This document shows positions 43,186 through 51,661 of a stretch of 64,000 nt of DNA, piece by piece. The translations under genes were made by a program, and so were the position numbers. This DNA is from Thiodiazotropha sp040506775 (lineage in GTDB: Bacteria > Pseudomonadota > Gammaproteobacteria > Chromatiales > Chromatiaceae), in assembly GCA_040506775.1 (NCBI GenBank), contig JBEVWC010000018.1, forward strand, positions 62,001 to 126,000, in the 5' to 3' direction. Below the pieces are notes generated by a model, which was not told where the DNA came from, did no database searches, and saw only the letters and a list, made by a program, of their open reading frames with translations. Position 1 is the stretch's first letter; the number at the start of each line of letters is the position of its first letter.

Positions 43186-44691
43186 GTGCAAATGGCGGGG
43201 ATTGATCGGCTGGCGCAACGTGCGCCTGTGCTTCTGGCGGTGCTGAGTGGCGCTCTGACCACGCTGGCCTACGCCCCCTTCAATCTCTGGCCATTTGCGC
43301 TGTTGGGTCCCCTGGGACTGTTCCTGATCTGGCAGAGGCGGGGTGGTGCCGATTTCCGGACCGGTTTCGGCTACGGCTTCGGACTGCTCGGCTGCGGGGT
43401 CTCCTGGCTGTATGTGAGCATCGCCCAGTTCGGCGATCTGGGCTGGCTGTTCCCGTTGTTTCTGACCCTCGCCTTCATCCTTTTGATGGCCCTCTACTAC
43501 GGTGCCCTGGGTTGGTGGGCGGGGCGTTTATCCCGGCTTCCGGAAAGCCTGCGTTTCCTCCTGGTCTATCCCACTCTGTGGGTGGCTGTGGAGTGGTTGC
43601 GGGGTTGGTTCCTCACCGGATTTCCCTGGCTGCAGCTGGGCTATTCCCAGATCGACACCCCCCTCTCCGGTTACGCCCCGGTGTTGGGTGTGCTGGGGGC
43701 CAGTTGGGCGGTGATGCTCAGTGTGGGATTGCTGTGGGCGGTCATCAGCCTGCCCCGCAAAAGGCTCCTGTATGCCCTGTTGCTGGCGGTCCTGTGGCTG
43801 GGGGGTGGGTTATTGGGGCTGATCTCCTGGAGTCAGCCGATCGGCGAGCCGCTGCGAGTGGCCCTGATTCAGGGCAACATCCCACAGGCGGAAAAATGGC
43901 TGCCCGAGCAACTGGCGCCCAGCCTGGTGCGCTATGCCAAGATGACCCGGGACGAACTCGACGGGGATCTGGTGGTATGGCCGGAGACCGCGGTTTCCGC
44001 CTTTCAGCATCAGGTCGAAGAAGCCTTCATAACACCCCTCGAGACCACGGTGCGAAACCGGGGCTCGCACCTGGTGTTCGGGGTGGTGCAGATGGATGAG
44101 AAACGGGAACGTTACTACAACGCCCTGGTGGCCCTGGGCAATGAACAGCGGGATAACTACTACAAGGGTCATCTGGTGCCGTTTACCGAATATCTGCCCT
44201 GGGCCCCGCTGTTTCGTCCCCTGGTGGACCTGTTTACACTGCCCATGTCGGATTTCAGCGCCCGCGAGGACGAAAAACCCCTGATGCAGGTGGGACCCTA
44301 TCCGGTGGGGATGTCGATCTGCTACGAGGATGCCTTCGGCAACGAGATGATCCAGGCCCTGCCCGAGGCCACCTACCTGATCAATGTGAGCAACGATGCC
44401 TGGTTCGGCGACTCCCTGGCACCACGCCAGCATCTGCAGATCGCGCGCATGCGCGCCCGGGAGACCGCCCGCTACCTGCTGCGCGCCACCAACACCGGCA
44501 TCTCCGCCATCGTCGCTCCGGACGGGCGTCTGCAGGAGACCGCTCCTCTGCTTGAGCAGGCGGTGGTCAGGGGTGCCATTCAGCCGATGCAGGGTATGAC
44601 CCCCTATGCCCGCTTCGGCAATCTGCCCCTGCTCCTGATGCTGGTGGCGGTCGTCGGAATCTCATTGTTCCGGAATGCCCGTCACCCGTAA
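43186..44691 (+). CDS. lnt: Apolipoprotein N-acyltransferase
   Basis: Inner-membrane enzyme adding the third acyl chain to bacterial lipoproteins. The 501-residue protein has an N-terminal membrane bundle (residues 10-215) and a nitrilase-like domain with the catalytic triad E267 (WPET), K327 (YKGHLVPF) and C379 (ICYED). The GTG at 43186 is preceded by GGAG at 8 bases and is preferred; ATG 43192 is two codons later. It closes the miaB operon. Several lipoproteins in this window are its expected substrates. Confidence 0.97.
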   Translation: MQMAGIDRLAQRAPVLLAVLSGALTTLAYAPFNLWPFALLGPLGLFLIWQRRGGADFRTGFGYGFGLLGCGVSWLYVSIAQFGDLGWLFPLFLTLAFILLMALYYGALGWWAGRLSRLPESLRFLLVYPTLWVAVEWLRGWFLTGFPWLQLGYSQIDTPLSGYAPVLGVLGASWAVMLSVGLLWAVISLPRKRLLYALLLAVLWLGGGLLGLISWSQPIGEPLRVALIQGNIPQAEKWLPEQLAPSLVRYAKMTRDELDGDLVVWPETAVSAFQHQVEEAFITPLETTVRNRGSHLVFGVVQMDEKRERYYNALVALGNEQRDNYYKGHLVPFTEYLPWAPLFRPLVDLFTLPMSDFSAREDEKPLMQVGPYPVGMSICYEDAFGNEMIQALPEATYLINVSNDAWFGDSLAPRQHLQIARMRARETARYLLRATNTGISAIVAPDGRLQETAPLLEQAVVRGAIQPMQGMTPYARFGNLPLLLMLVAVVGISLFRNARHP

Positions 44692-44727
44692 CCCGGGTAT
44701 TTCACTGTTCCTAACCACCCATCACCC

Positions 44728-45048
44728 GTAGCCCGGGTGAAGCGCAGCGTAACCCGGGACGGACAACACTCCGGACTTCCCCGGGTTCCGCGATGCTCCA
44801 CCCGGGCTACAAGCAACGTCCATCGTAGATATGAGACTCGCATAACCGTAGCCCGGGTGAAGCGAAGCGTAACCCGGGATGACTGGCACTCCGAACCTCC
44901 CGGGTTCCGCGATGCTCCACCCGGGCTACAAGCCGCGTCCATCGTAGATATGAGACTCACATAACCGTAGCCCGGGTGAAGCGAAGCGTAACCCGGGATG
45001 GCCGGCTCTCCGGACCCCCCGGGTTCCGCAACGCTCCACCCGGGCTAC
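44728..45048. repeat. Three tandem ~82-base palindromic elements (period ~120 bases)
   Basis: Copies at 44728-44810, 44848-44929 and 44967-45048 each begin GTAGCCCGGGTGAAGCG and end CACCCGGGCTAC, with an inner AACCCGGG...CCCGGGTT pair. Two spacers of 37 bases, starting AAGC and containing CATCGTAGATATGAGACT, are nearly identical to each other. The block fills the gap between lnt and ydfG (44692-45154). Short frames in it are not genes. The same family occurs at 16159-16425. Confidence 0.9.
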
Positions 45049-45154
45049 CCATCCCACTTCACCGGTACCGTCTTTGGTTCGGCCTGCCAATCCGTTATCA
45101 TGAGGTTCACCTCTCTTCAGGGTCTTGGCAGTTTATGTTCCTGGCGGAAGAATC

Positions 45155-45925
45155 ATGAAAAAGTGTGTACTCATTACCGGCGCCTCCTCCGGATTCGGTG
45201 AGGCCTGTGCCCGGCGTTTTGCCGCGGAGGGTCACGATCTGGTGCTTTGCGCGCGCCGCACCGAACGACTCGAATCCCTCGCGGCCTCCCTTCAGACAGC
45301 GGGTTCGGTGGTATACCGGACCCTGGATGTCACGCAATCCGAACAGGTGGATCGATTCCTCGATGAGCTGCCGGAGTCACACCGGGAGATCGATGTCCTG
45401 GTCAACAACGCCGGGCTGGCACTGGGCCTCGAGCCTGCCTACGAGGCGGATCTGGAGGATTGGGAGACCATGGTGGATACCAACATCAAGGGCCTGATCC
45501 GCATGACTCGCCGGATCCTCCCCGGGATGGTGGAACGCCGGCGGGGACAGATCGTCAACATCGGTTCGGTGGCCGGTAACTGGCCCTATCCCGGTGGCAA
45601 TGCCTACGGCGCCACCAAGGCCTTTGTTCAGCAATTCTCCCGCAACCTGCGTTCCGATCTGCTGGGCACCCCGATCCGGGTCACTAACATCGAACCCGGA
45701 CTGGCAGAAACCGAATTCTCCCTGGTGCGTCTTAAGGGCGATGCGGGCAAGGCCAGTTCGGTGTATGAGAATACCCAGCCATTGAGTGCCGAGGACATCG
45801 CCGAAATCATCTTCTGGGTCACCGCACTGCCGGCCCATGTGAACATCAACACCCTTGAGGTGATGCCGGTGTGCCAGGCCTGGGCGCCTTTTGCGGTGGA
45901 CCGTACCCTGGGTAAGCTTTCTTGA
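45155..45925 (+). CDS. ydfG: NADP-dependent 3-hydroxy acid dehydrogenase / malonic semialdehyde reductase (SDR)
   Basis: Short-chain dehydrogenase of 256 residues closely resembling E. coli YdfG. It has the N-terminal cofactor motif TGASSGFG, NNAGLALGLEPA, and the catalytic S138, Y151 and K155 in the stretch INIGSVAG...YGATKAF. The C-terminal part ALPAHVNINTLEVMPVCQ is also characteristic. YdfG oxidises L-allo-threonine/serine and reduces malonic semialdehyde. It overlaps the next membrane-protein gene, so the two are coupled. Confidence 0.92.
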   Translation: MKKCVLITGASSGFGEACARRFAAEGHDLVLCARRTERLESLAASLQTAGSVVYRTLDVTQSEQVDRFLDELPESHREIDVLVNNAGLALGLEPAYEADLEDWETMVDTNIKGLIRMTRRILPGMVERRRGQIVNIGSVAGNWPYPGGNAYGATKAFVQQFSRNLRSDLLGTPIRVTNIEPGLAETEFSLVRLKGDAGKASSVYENTQPLSAEDIAEIIFWVTALPAHVNINTLEVMPVCQAWAPFAVDRTLGKLS

Positions 45926-46428
45926 AGGCGCTGCTCAACGCCGCGATCGAACTCTGTCTGCTGCGCCGCAAGCCACAGGATCTTCCCGCCTCCGTCGATC
46001 TGCTGGCATTCACAGTGGCCCTGAATCTGCTGGTCAGTGTGCTGATCTACCTGGGATTGCAGAAGAATTTCGGCATCGCAGCCGCCGCCAGCCTGTTTGA
46101 GACCGGTCTGATGATGGCTGCGCTGTACGGCGTTTTGCGCCTCAAGAAACACCTCATGCGCTTCACTCAGACGATGACCGCGCTGATGCTCAGCAACATA
46201 CTCCTCGGGGTACTCATGTTGCCGTTGCTCGGATGGACCCGTGACACCCTGTCGGACGAGTCTCAGCTGCTGTTGCTGCTGCTGTCGCTCTGGGTTCTGG
46301 CGGTGTTTGGCCACATCCTGCGGCATGCCCTGGAGGTACCCCTGGGCATGGGGATCGGACTGGCCGTGTTCTATACCCTGTTCAGCTGGTCACTGCTGGA
46401 AGTCTTCTTTCCCTCGATGGTGGTTTGA
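45922..46428 (+). CDS. Uncharacterised inner-membrane protein
   Basis: 168-residue protein with four to five hydrophobic segments (about 27-45, 50-72, 84-105, 116-135 and 140-162) and no recognised motif. The start is a TTG at 45922 overlapping the ydfG stop (TTGA). Its own stop overlaps the mpl start (TGATG). The tight packing between ydfG and mpl implies co-expression. Possible family is Yip1-like, but I cannot support that. Confidence 0.75.
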   Translation: MKALLNAAIELCLLRRKPQDLPASVDLLAFTVALNLLVSVLIYLGLQKNFGIAAAASLFETGLMMAALYGVLRLKKHLMRFTQTMTALMLSNILLGVLMLPLLGWTRDTLSDESQLLLLLLSLWVLAVFGHILRHALEVPLGMGIGLAVFYTLFSWSLLEVFFPSMVV

Positions 46429-47810
46429 TGCATATCCATATCCTCGGCATTTGCGGTACTTTCATGGGTGGCATTGCGCTCCTGGCCCGGGCCATGGGGC
46501 ATCAGGTGAGTGGTTCGGATGCCAACGTCTATCCCCCCATGAGCACGCAGCTGGAACAGGCAGGCATCCAGCTGATGGAGGGTTTTCATGCGGAGCATCT
46601 GCAACCCGCTCCGGACCAGGTGGTGGTGGGCAATGCCCTGTCCAGAGGCAATCCTGCGGTGGAGGCGATGCTCGATCAGGGGTTGTCCTATACCTCCGGT
46701 CCCCAGTGGCTGGCGGAACATGTCCTGCAGGGACGTTGGGTGCTGGCGGTGGCGGGCACCCATGGCAAGACCAGCACCGCCAGTCTGCTCGCCTGGATTC
46801 TGCAGGAAGCGGGGCTCAATCCGGGGTTCCTGATTGGCGGTGTTCCGGAGAATTTTGGTGTCTCGGCGCGGCTCGGGGATGCGCCATTTTTCGTCGTCGA
46901 GGCGGACGAGTACGATACCGCCTTCTTCGACAAGCGTTCCAAGTTCGTGCATTACCGGCCACGCACCCTGATCATGAACAACCTGGAGTTCGATCATGCG
47001 GACATCTTCGATAACCTGGAGATGATCCAGCGTCAGTTCCACCACCTGGTGCGCACCGTTCCCTCCAAAGGCTTGATCGTCGCCCCGTTGAATGACGCCC
47101 CACTCGGTGAGGTGCTGGCACGAGGGGTGTGGACACCGGTCGAGAGCTTCGATCCGTTGATCGAAACCACGTGGCATGCCGCAAATGCCGCCCCGGACGG
47201 TAGCGCCTTCGATGTGGTGCTCGAAGGTCGAATTCAGGGACGGGTGGAATGGGATCTGATCGGTCGGCATAACGTGGCAAACGCCCTGGCGGCCATCGCC
47301 GCGGCGCGTCATGCGGGCGTGCCGCCGCATCTGGCAATCCCCGCTTTGAGCGGTTTCCGCAACGTCAAAAGACGCATGGAGTTGCGTGGTGAAGTCTCGG
47401 GGGTTCGGGTCTACGATGACTTTGCCCATCACCCCACGGCCATCGAAACCACCCTGGAAGGATTGCGCAAACAGGTGGGTGACGCACGGATCATCGTGCT
47501 CCTGGAACCTCGCTCCAATACCATGAAACTGGGCGTCCATGCGGAACGTCTGGCACCTTCACTGCAACTGGCGGATCAGGTGCTCCTGTTCGCCCCTCCG
47601 GGGCTGACCTGGGATGCCGGGCAGATTCTGGCGCCTCTGGGCGAGCGGGTCGAAATCTTCGATCAGACCCAGGCAATGGTGGATCAGGTCATGGCCCTGG
47701 CCCGGCCTGGTGATCATATCCTGGTCATGAGCAACGGGGGCTTCGAGGCGATTCATCAGCGATTGCTGGATGCCTTGCAGGCTGATCCTCCAATCCAGCG
47801 GATCTCATAG
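46428..47810 (+). CDS. mpl: UDP-N-acetylmuramate:L-Ala-gamma-D-Glu-meso-DAP ligase (murein peptide ligase)
   Basis: Recycles cell-wall tripeptide by joining it to UDP-MurNAc. The 460-residue Mur ligase has the N-terminal MHIHILGICGTFMGG, the ATP loop GTHGKT (110-115), the block VVEADEYDTAFFDKR and DDFAHHPTAIE. This is Mpl rather than MurC, as shown by the opening and by the DEYDTAFFDKRSKF stretch. ATG 46428 shares a base with the preceding stop. Confidence 0.96.
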   Translation: MHIHILGICGTFMGGIALLARAMGHQVSGSDANVYPPMSTQLEQAGIQLMEGFHAEHLQPAPDQVVVGNALSRGNPAVEAMLDQGLSYTSGPQWLAEHVLQGRWVLAVAGTHGKTSTASLLAWILQEAGLNPGFLIGGVPENFGVSARLGDAPFFVVEADEYDTAFFDKRSKFVHYRPRTLIMNNLEFDHADIFDNLEMIQRQFHHLVRTVPSKGLIVAPLNDAPLGEVLARGVWTPVESFDPLIETTWHAANAAPDGSAFDVVLEGRIQGRVEWDLIGRHNVANALAAIAAARHAGVPPHLAIPALSGFRNVKRRMELRGEVSGVRVYDDFAHHPTAIETTLEGLRKQVGDARIIVLLEPRSNTMKLGVHAERLAPSLQLADQVLLFAPPGLTWDAGQILAPLGERVEIFDQTQAMVDQVMALARPGDHILVMSNGGFEAIHQRLLDALQADPPIQRIS

Positions 47811-47899
47811 TGCATTTCATGAACCATTACCGATATCCAAGCTTGGGTTGTTATTGCCGCTCGCCCGGAGAATGCGCATGGGGGGTTGTTACGGGAGGC

Positions 47900-47905
47900 T
47901 ATAAT
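47900..47905 (+). promoter_or_regulatory. Candidate -10 box for ubiX
   Basis: A perfect TATAAT 39 bases before the ubiX GTG start. No good -35 is found at the standard distance. Confidence 0.4.
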
Positions 47906-47943
47906 CCCGCAATAGAGCGAGTCACGTCACTGGGAGTGTCAGG

Positions 47944-48570
47944 GTGAGCATCGAACAGAATCCGATTGCGCTGGCCATTACCGGCGCCTCCGGTAGTGCC
48001 TATGCGCTGCGTCTGCTGAAGTGCCTGGTACAGGCCGGTGAGCAGGTGTACGTCATGATCACCCAGGCGGCACAGGTGGTGCTGCGCATGGAGTCCGGAC
48101 TGGAAATTCCCTCCCAGCCAAGTGAGGCGGCTCGCCTGCTGACGGAATATTGCTCAGCAGCACCCCAACAGATCCAGGTCTTCGGCCGCCAGCAGTGGAT
48201 GGCCCCGGTGGCGAGTGGCTCCAACCCGCCCAGGGCCATGGTGGTCTGCCCCTGCACCACCGGCAGCCTCTCGGCGATCGCCTGCGGTGCCAGCAACGAT
48301 CTGATGGAGAGGGCTGCGGATGTGGTCCTCAAAGAGCGCCGTAAGCTGATCCTGGTGGTTCGGGAAACCCCTTTCTCCGACATCCACCTGCAGCACATGC
48401 TGACCCTGAGTCGCATGGGCGCGGTGATCATGCCGGCCAACCCCGGTTTCTATCATCAGCCCCGATCGGTCGAGGATATCGTGGATTTCATGGTTGCGCG
48501 GATCCTTGATCAACTGGGTGTCGAACATCAACTGATGACCCGTTGGGGTTCGGATCAGCCGCAAGCCTGA
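47944..48570 (+). CDS. ubiX: Flavin prenyltransferase UbiX
   Basis: Makes prenylated FMN, the cofactor of the UbiD decarboxylase in ubiquinone synthesis. The 208-residue protein begins with ALAITGASGSAYALRLL, has VVCPCTTGSLSAIACG in the middle and ends with the metal-free active-site part VVRETPFSDIHLQHMLTLSR and MPANPGFYHQP. It starts with GTG at 47944. ubiD is not in the window. Confidence 0.96.
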   Translation: MSIEQNPIALAITGASGSAYALRLLKCLVQAGEQVYVMITQAAQVVLRMESGLEIPSQPSEAARLLTEYCSAAPQQIQVFGRQQWMAPVASGSNPPRAMVVCPCTTGSLSAIACGASNDLMERAADVVLKERRKLILVVRETPFSDIHLQHMLTLSRMGAVIMPANPGFYHQPRSVEDIVDFMVARILDQLGVEHQLMTRWGSDQPQA

Positions 48571-48589
48571 GCTGTGGCAGGCTGCACCC

Positions 48590-48623
48590 CGGGGCGGGAT
48601 GGCAATAATTCCATACCGCCCCG
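48590..48623. terminator. Strong hairpin between convergent ubiX and cytochrome genes
   Basis: Arms 48590-48602 and 48611-48623 pair over 12 of 13 positions (CGGGGCGG...CCGCCCCG) around an 8-base AT-rich loop. It lies 20 bases after the ubiX stop and about 90 bases from the cytochrome stop on the other strand. No T-run follows. Confidence 0.6.
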
Positions 48624-48714
48624 ACACGCCCCGTACGGGTGTTGCTGAATGACTAGCCGCTGATCGCGCAGAAGTCCCTTGGAGACCCGCTGATTGCGAT
48701 TTCGATGACCGCAA

Positions 48715-49023
48715 TCATTCCCCTTTCAGGTATAGAGCGATGCTTTGCGCCTCGTCATGACTGATGTTGGGGAATGCGGGCATGATGGAACCCCCGTTGG
48801 CGATTTTTCCGACGATCTCCTCAGTCGACTCATCGGTTCCTGCGATTTTCAGCAGGAAGCCGAATTTACCGTTGCCCGATTCGCCGTGACAACTGGCACA
48901 AGCCTGGCTGAACATGGCTTTGCCATCCAGACCGCCCCCCGGTTTGTAGTCATTCACATCACTGCAGCCCGCAAATGTCAGGGTCAGCAGGCTGATGCCC
49001 AAATAATACGTCGCTTTCTTCAT
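48715..49023 (-). CDS. Lipid-anchored monoheme cytochrome c
   Basis: Small class-I cytochrome of 102 residues carried on a lipid anchor. The signal ends in FAGC (Cys20), the heme site CASCH is at 42-46 and the axial Met is M81 in SIMPAFP. The linker is only about 15 residues. It would sit on the periplasmic face as an electron shuttle. It is monocistronic; a 301-base gap precedes it. Confidence 0.9.
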   Translation of the reverse strand: MKKATYYLGISLLTLTFAGCSDVNDYKPGGGLDGKAMFSQACASCHGESGNGKFGFLLKIAGTDESTEEIVGKIANGGSIMPAFPNISHDEAQSIALYLKGE

Positions 49024-49324
49024 GATCTAACCTCCGAATTCATTATCGTTTTATCTCGTCCCTGGCGGGGCGTACTTGCAAAGGACTCTACACCAGGTAG
49101 AGGCCGGCGCCTGCTCCGCTACCGCACGGGATGGTACGGGAGTTTCGGTAATTTGGGTAGCAAGCGCTTGAAGCCCTGGAGACGACATAGTCAGTCGCCG
49201 GGTTACTAGCATGCATGGATCTTCGCCTATCGGCTTGGGAGGGTCATTGAGAAATGTGCGAAACCAGCTTTTTATCTGCGGGTGCAGAGATCGCTTGCGA
49301 CAGGCGAACCGGGTCACTCCTCGG
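49024..49324. other. 301-base gap without a gene
   Basis: It lies between the cyclase stop and the cytochrome start, both minus strand. I compared it with cyclic-di-GMP riboswitch patterns because of the cyclase nearby and saw no match. No clear promoter or terminator was found. Confidence 0.35.
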
Positions 49325-51661
49325 TCACATGATGGTGCAGCGGTTGCGCCCCGTTTGTTTGGACTCGTAAAGTGCGCTGTCCACCCGCTTGATCAGGGAG
49401 TCGATATTGTCACTCGGTGTGACCACGCTGGCGCCGAAGCTCGCGGTGACCTTGCCCACACCCTTATGGGGATACTGCTCAATCGCGGAGCGCAGGGCTT
49501 CAACCAGGTTGCCCAACTCCTCTCTGCCGATCAATGGTGCAATGATCATGAACTCTTCACCGCCCCAGCGGGCCAGGATGTCCGATTTGCGAATCCTGTT
49601 GAGCAGCAGTTCCACGGTGTTTTTCAACACCTGGTCACCCATGTCATGGCCATAGGTATCATTGATGTATTTGAAATGATCGATATCCAGCATGATCAGG
49701 CCGAAACGGTTATGGGTCAGGCTGGCCCAGGCGATCATGTTCTTCAGTTCTTCATCGAACTTCAGGCGGTTGTAGATCTGGGTGAGGCGGTCGGTTTCGG
49801 CAATGTGCTGCAACTGCCGCTCCATCTCCACCGTCTCGGTGATGTCCCGATGGGATTCGATGATCTGTACGATCTTCTCCCCGGATTCATCGAAGATCGG
49901 AGTGGCGCGTACGTCCACATGCATCACCCGGCCATTCGCGTCGAAGTGTTTATGGATCACCGAAACCGGGGCCCGGGTCCGATTGATCTCGCGAATCGGA
50001 CAGGGATCCAGGTTGCCTTTGCAGGGATTGTTGCGCTTGTGAGAGAGCTGAAAACAGGTGACCCCGGGTTTGATCTGTTGCCCGCCCGAATAGAGTTTCA
50101 AAGCCGAGTGGTTGAGCAATTGCAGCCGATAGGTGTTTATATCGATCACCAACGTGGGATCCGGAATGGTGTCGACCACTTTCTGGATGTAGTCGTGTGA
50201 GCGGGTCAGCAGTCCCTCGGCCTCTTTCAGAGCGGTGATGTCCGTCAGGTGAACGAAGAAGTGAGTCAGCCTGCCCCGGTTATCACGAATCACGTGGGTG
50301 GTGTCCTGCAACCATTTACGCTGCTGGTAGCGGTCGATGACCTGGTAGGGCGATCGCTTGTAGGAGGTCAGACGCTGATGATCCATCTCCCGGGTTTCCC
50401 GGGTGAACTGATCCAGATACTGGGGATCGATCAGGCTCGAATATGAGTATTGCTTGTTCCTGAATTGCTCCGCTGCGTAGCCAAGCAGATCCTCCACATT
50501 GTCGGAAATGAACTCAATGGGCCAGCCCAGTTCATTGCGCAGTTTTGCGATTACCCCCGGACCGCTGATGAACAGTTCGTGTTCATTGGAGATCTTGCGG
50601 TTGAGATTTCGGATCTGGTGCTCGTTGAGCCGGCGTTTCTCACGGTGCCAGAGGACAACTCCGGCCAGCACGAGCAGGATCATCGAACCAATCGCCAGCA
50701 ACGGCATGGCCTGGGACAGATTACGCCAGAGTTGGGTTTGTATGATCTGCTTGGGTATGAACAGCACAATTCTCAGGCAGCCCTTGCAGTTATTATCGAA
50801 GTAACTGTTGCTGGAGGGATCGATGTTTTCGAAGGTGTAGATCCCCTGGGTGTTGTGAAACTGCCCCCGGGGCTGGCTCTCAATGATCTGCCAGGCATCG
50901 CGGTGATTCACATCGATGGTGCTCTGGGGACTGTCCGGAAACATGAAACTCCAGTTTTGTGAGGTGTCCTGGCTGTACAGACTGTATCCCTTCCAGTTCA
51001 ACAGCATCGCCTCACCCGAATAACCGGCGGACACACTCATGAACTCATCAAGCAGATTTTTCGCCAGGTAGTTGAGGATGACCACGCCAAGCACCGAACC
51101 GTCCGCAGCCACCACTTTTGCGGAGAAACGCAGGGTTGGCTTGAGTGGCAGTTCGATCTGGCTATGCTCGACGTTGAGGTCGAGTTGAGAGGCGGTGATC
51201 GTGCCCGCTTCGGCCTGCATGGCGTCAGTGAAATAGTATCGATGACGCTTTGACTGCAACTGTTCCTGAGGAACCGAAACCGGATCGCCGTCATTGTAGT
51301 TGATACGAATCACCTCCTGGCCCTGCGGGTCGAGGAAGCGGATCTGGTCATAACGCTTACGCTGCTTTGCAAATGAGATCCACAGTTGCTCAAGTGTCCT
51401 GTTGACCACCGGATACTCTTGGCTGTGTCGGTACTCCCGGGCGTACTGCTCTGCGATCAGACGGATGTCCGAGTGGATTTCCCGGATGCCCAGATTCAGT
51501 TGGCTGGTCAACTGATTGATGAGCCGATTCGATTCGAGCCTGAGTTCCCCGTCGATACTGTTCAGCGTCTGCGAATAGAGCACCCAGAATAGCCCGCCTC
51601 CGAGGATGACAAGTGCCATGAAGACACTCAGGTAGTTACGGAATAATCGGCCAATCTTCAT
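49325..51661 (-). CDS. Membrane sensor diguanylate cyclase (periplasmic sensor, PAS, GGDEF)
   Basis: 778-residue protein: TM1 near 10-30, a Cache-like periplasmic domain to about 315, TM2 near 318-340, a PAS domain around 365-485, a second PAS at about 490-615 and a GGDEF domain. The active-site motif GGEEF is at 700-704, with an RKSD inhibitory site just before it. The periplasmic part has CKGC shortly before TM2. The second PAS has Cys spaced as C-x-x-L near GVTCFQLSHKRNNPCKG and DPCPI, a Cys-rich PAS pattern that could be redox- or metal-sensitive. Its start overlaps the upstream sensor gene by 4 bases, so the two are produced together. Confidence 0.92.
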   Translation of the reverse strand: MKIGRLFRNYLSVFMALVILGGGLFWVLYSQTLNSIDGELRLESNRLINQLTSQLNLGIREIHSDIRLIAEQYAREYRHSQEYPVVNRTLEQLWISFAKQRKRYDQIRFLDPQGQEVIRINYNDGDPVSVPQEQLQSKRHRYYFTDAMQAEAGTITASQLDLNVEHSQIELPLKPTLRFSAKVVAADGSVLGVVILNYLAKNLLDEFMSVSAGYSGEAMLLNWKGYSLYSQDTSQNWSFMFPDSPQSTIDVNHRDAWQIIESQPRGQFHNTQGIYTFENIDPSSNSYFDNNCKGCLRIVLFIPKQIIQTQLWRNLSQAMPLLAIGSMILLVLAGVVLWHREKRRLNEHQIRNLNRKISNEHELFISGPGVIAKLRNELGWPIEFISDNVEDLLGYAAEQFRNKQYSYSSLIDPQYLDQFTRETREMDHQRLTSYKRSPYQVIDRYQQRKWLQDTTHVIRDNRGRLTHFFVHLTDITALKEAEGLLTRSHDYIQKVVDTIPDPTLVIDINTYRLQLLNHSALKLYSGGQQIKPGVTCFQLSHKRNNPCKGNLDPCPIREINRTRAPVSVIHKHFDANGRVMHVDVRATPIFDESGEKIVQIIESHRDITETVEMERQLQHIAETDRLTQIYNRLKFDEELKNMIAWASLTHNRFGLIMLDIDHFKYINDTYGHDMGDQVLKNTVELLLNRIRKSDILARWGGEEFMIIAPLIGREELGNLVEALRSAIEQYPHKGVGKVTASFGASVVTPSDNIDSLIKRVDSALYESKQTGRNRCTIM

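Noticed and set aside
44692..45154. CRISPR-like array (three regularly spaced repeats)
   Set aside because: Repeats are about 82 bases with nested palindromes, the spacers are nearly identical to each other and no cas genes are present, so this is an intergenic repeat array.
49024..49324. Possible cyclic-di-GMP riboswitch near the cyclase genes
   Set aside because: No match to the GEMM core on either strand; it was only suggested by the neighbourhood.
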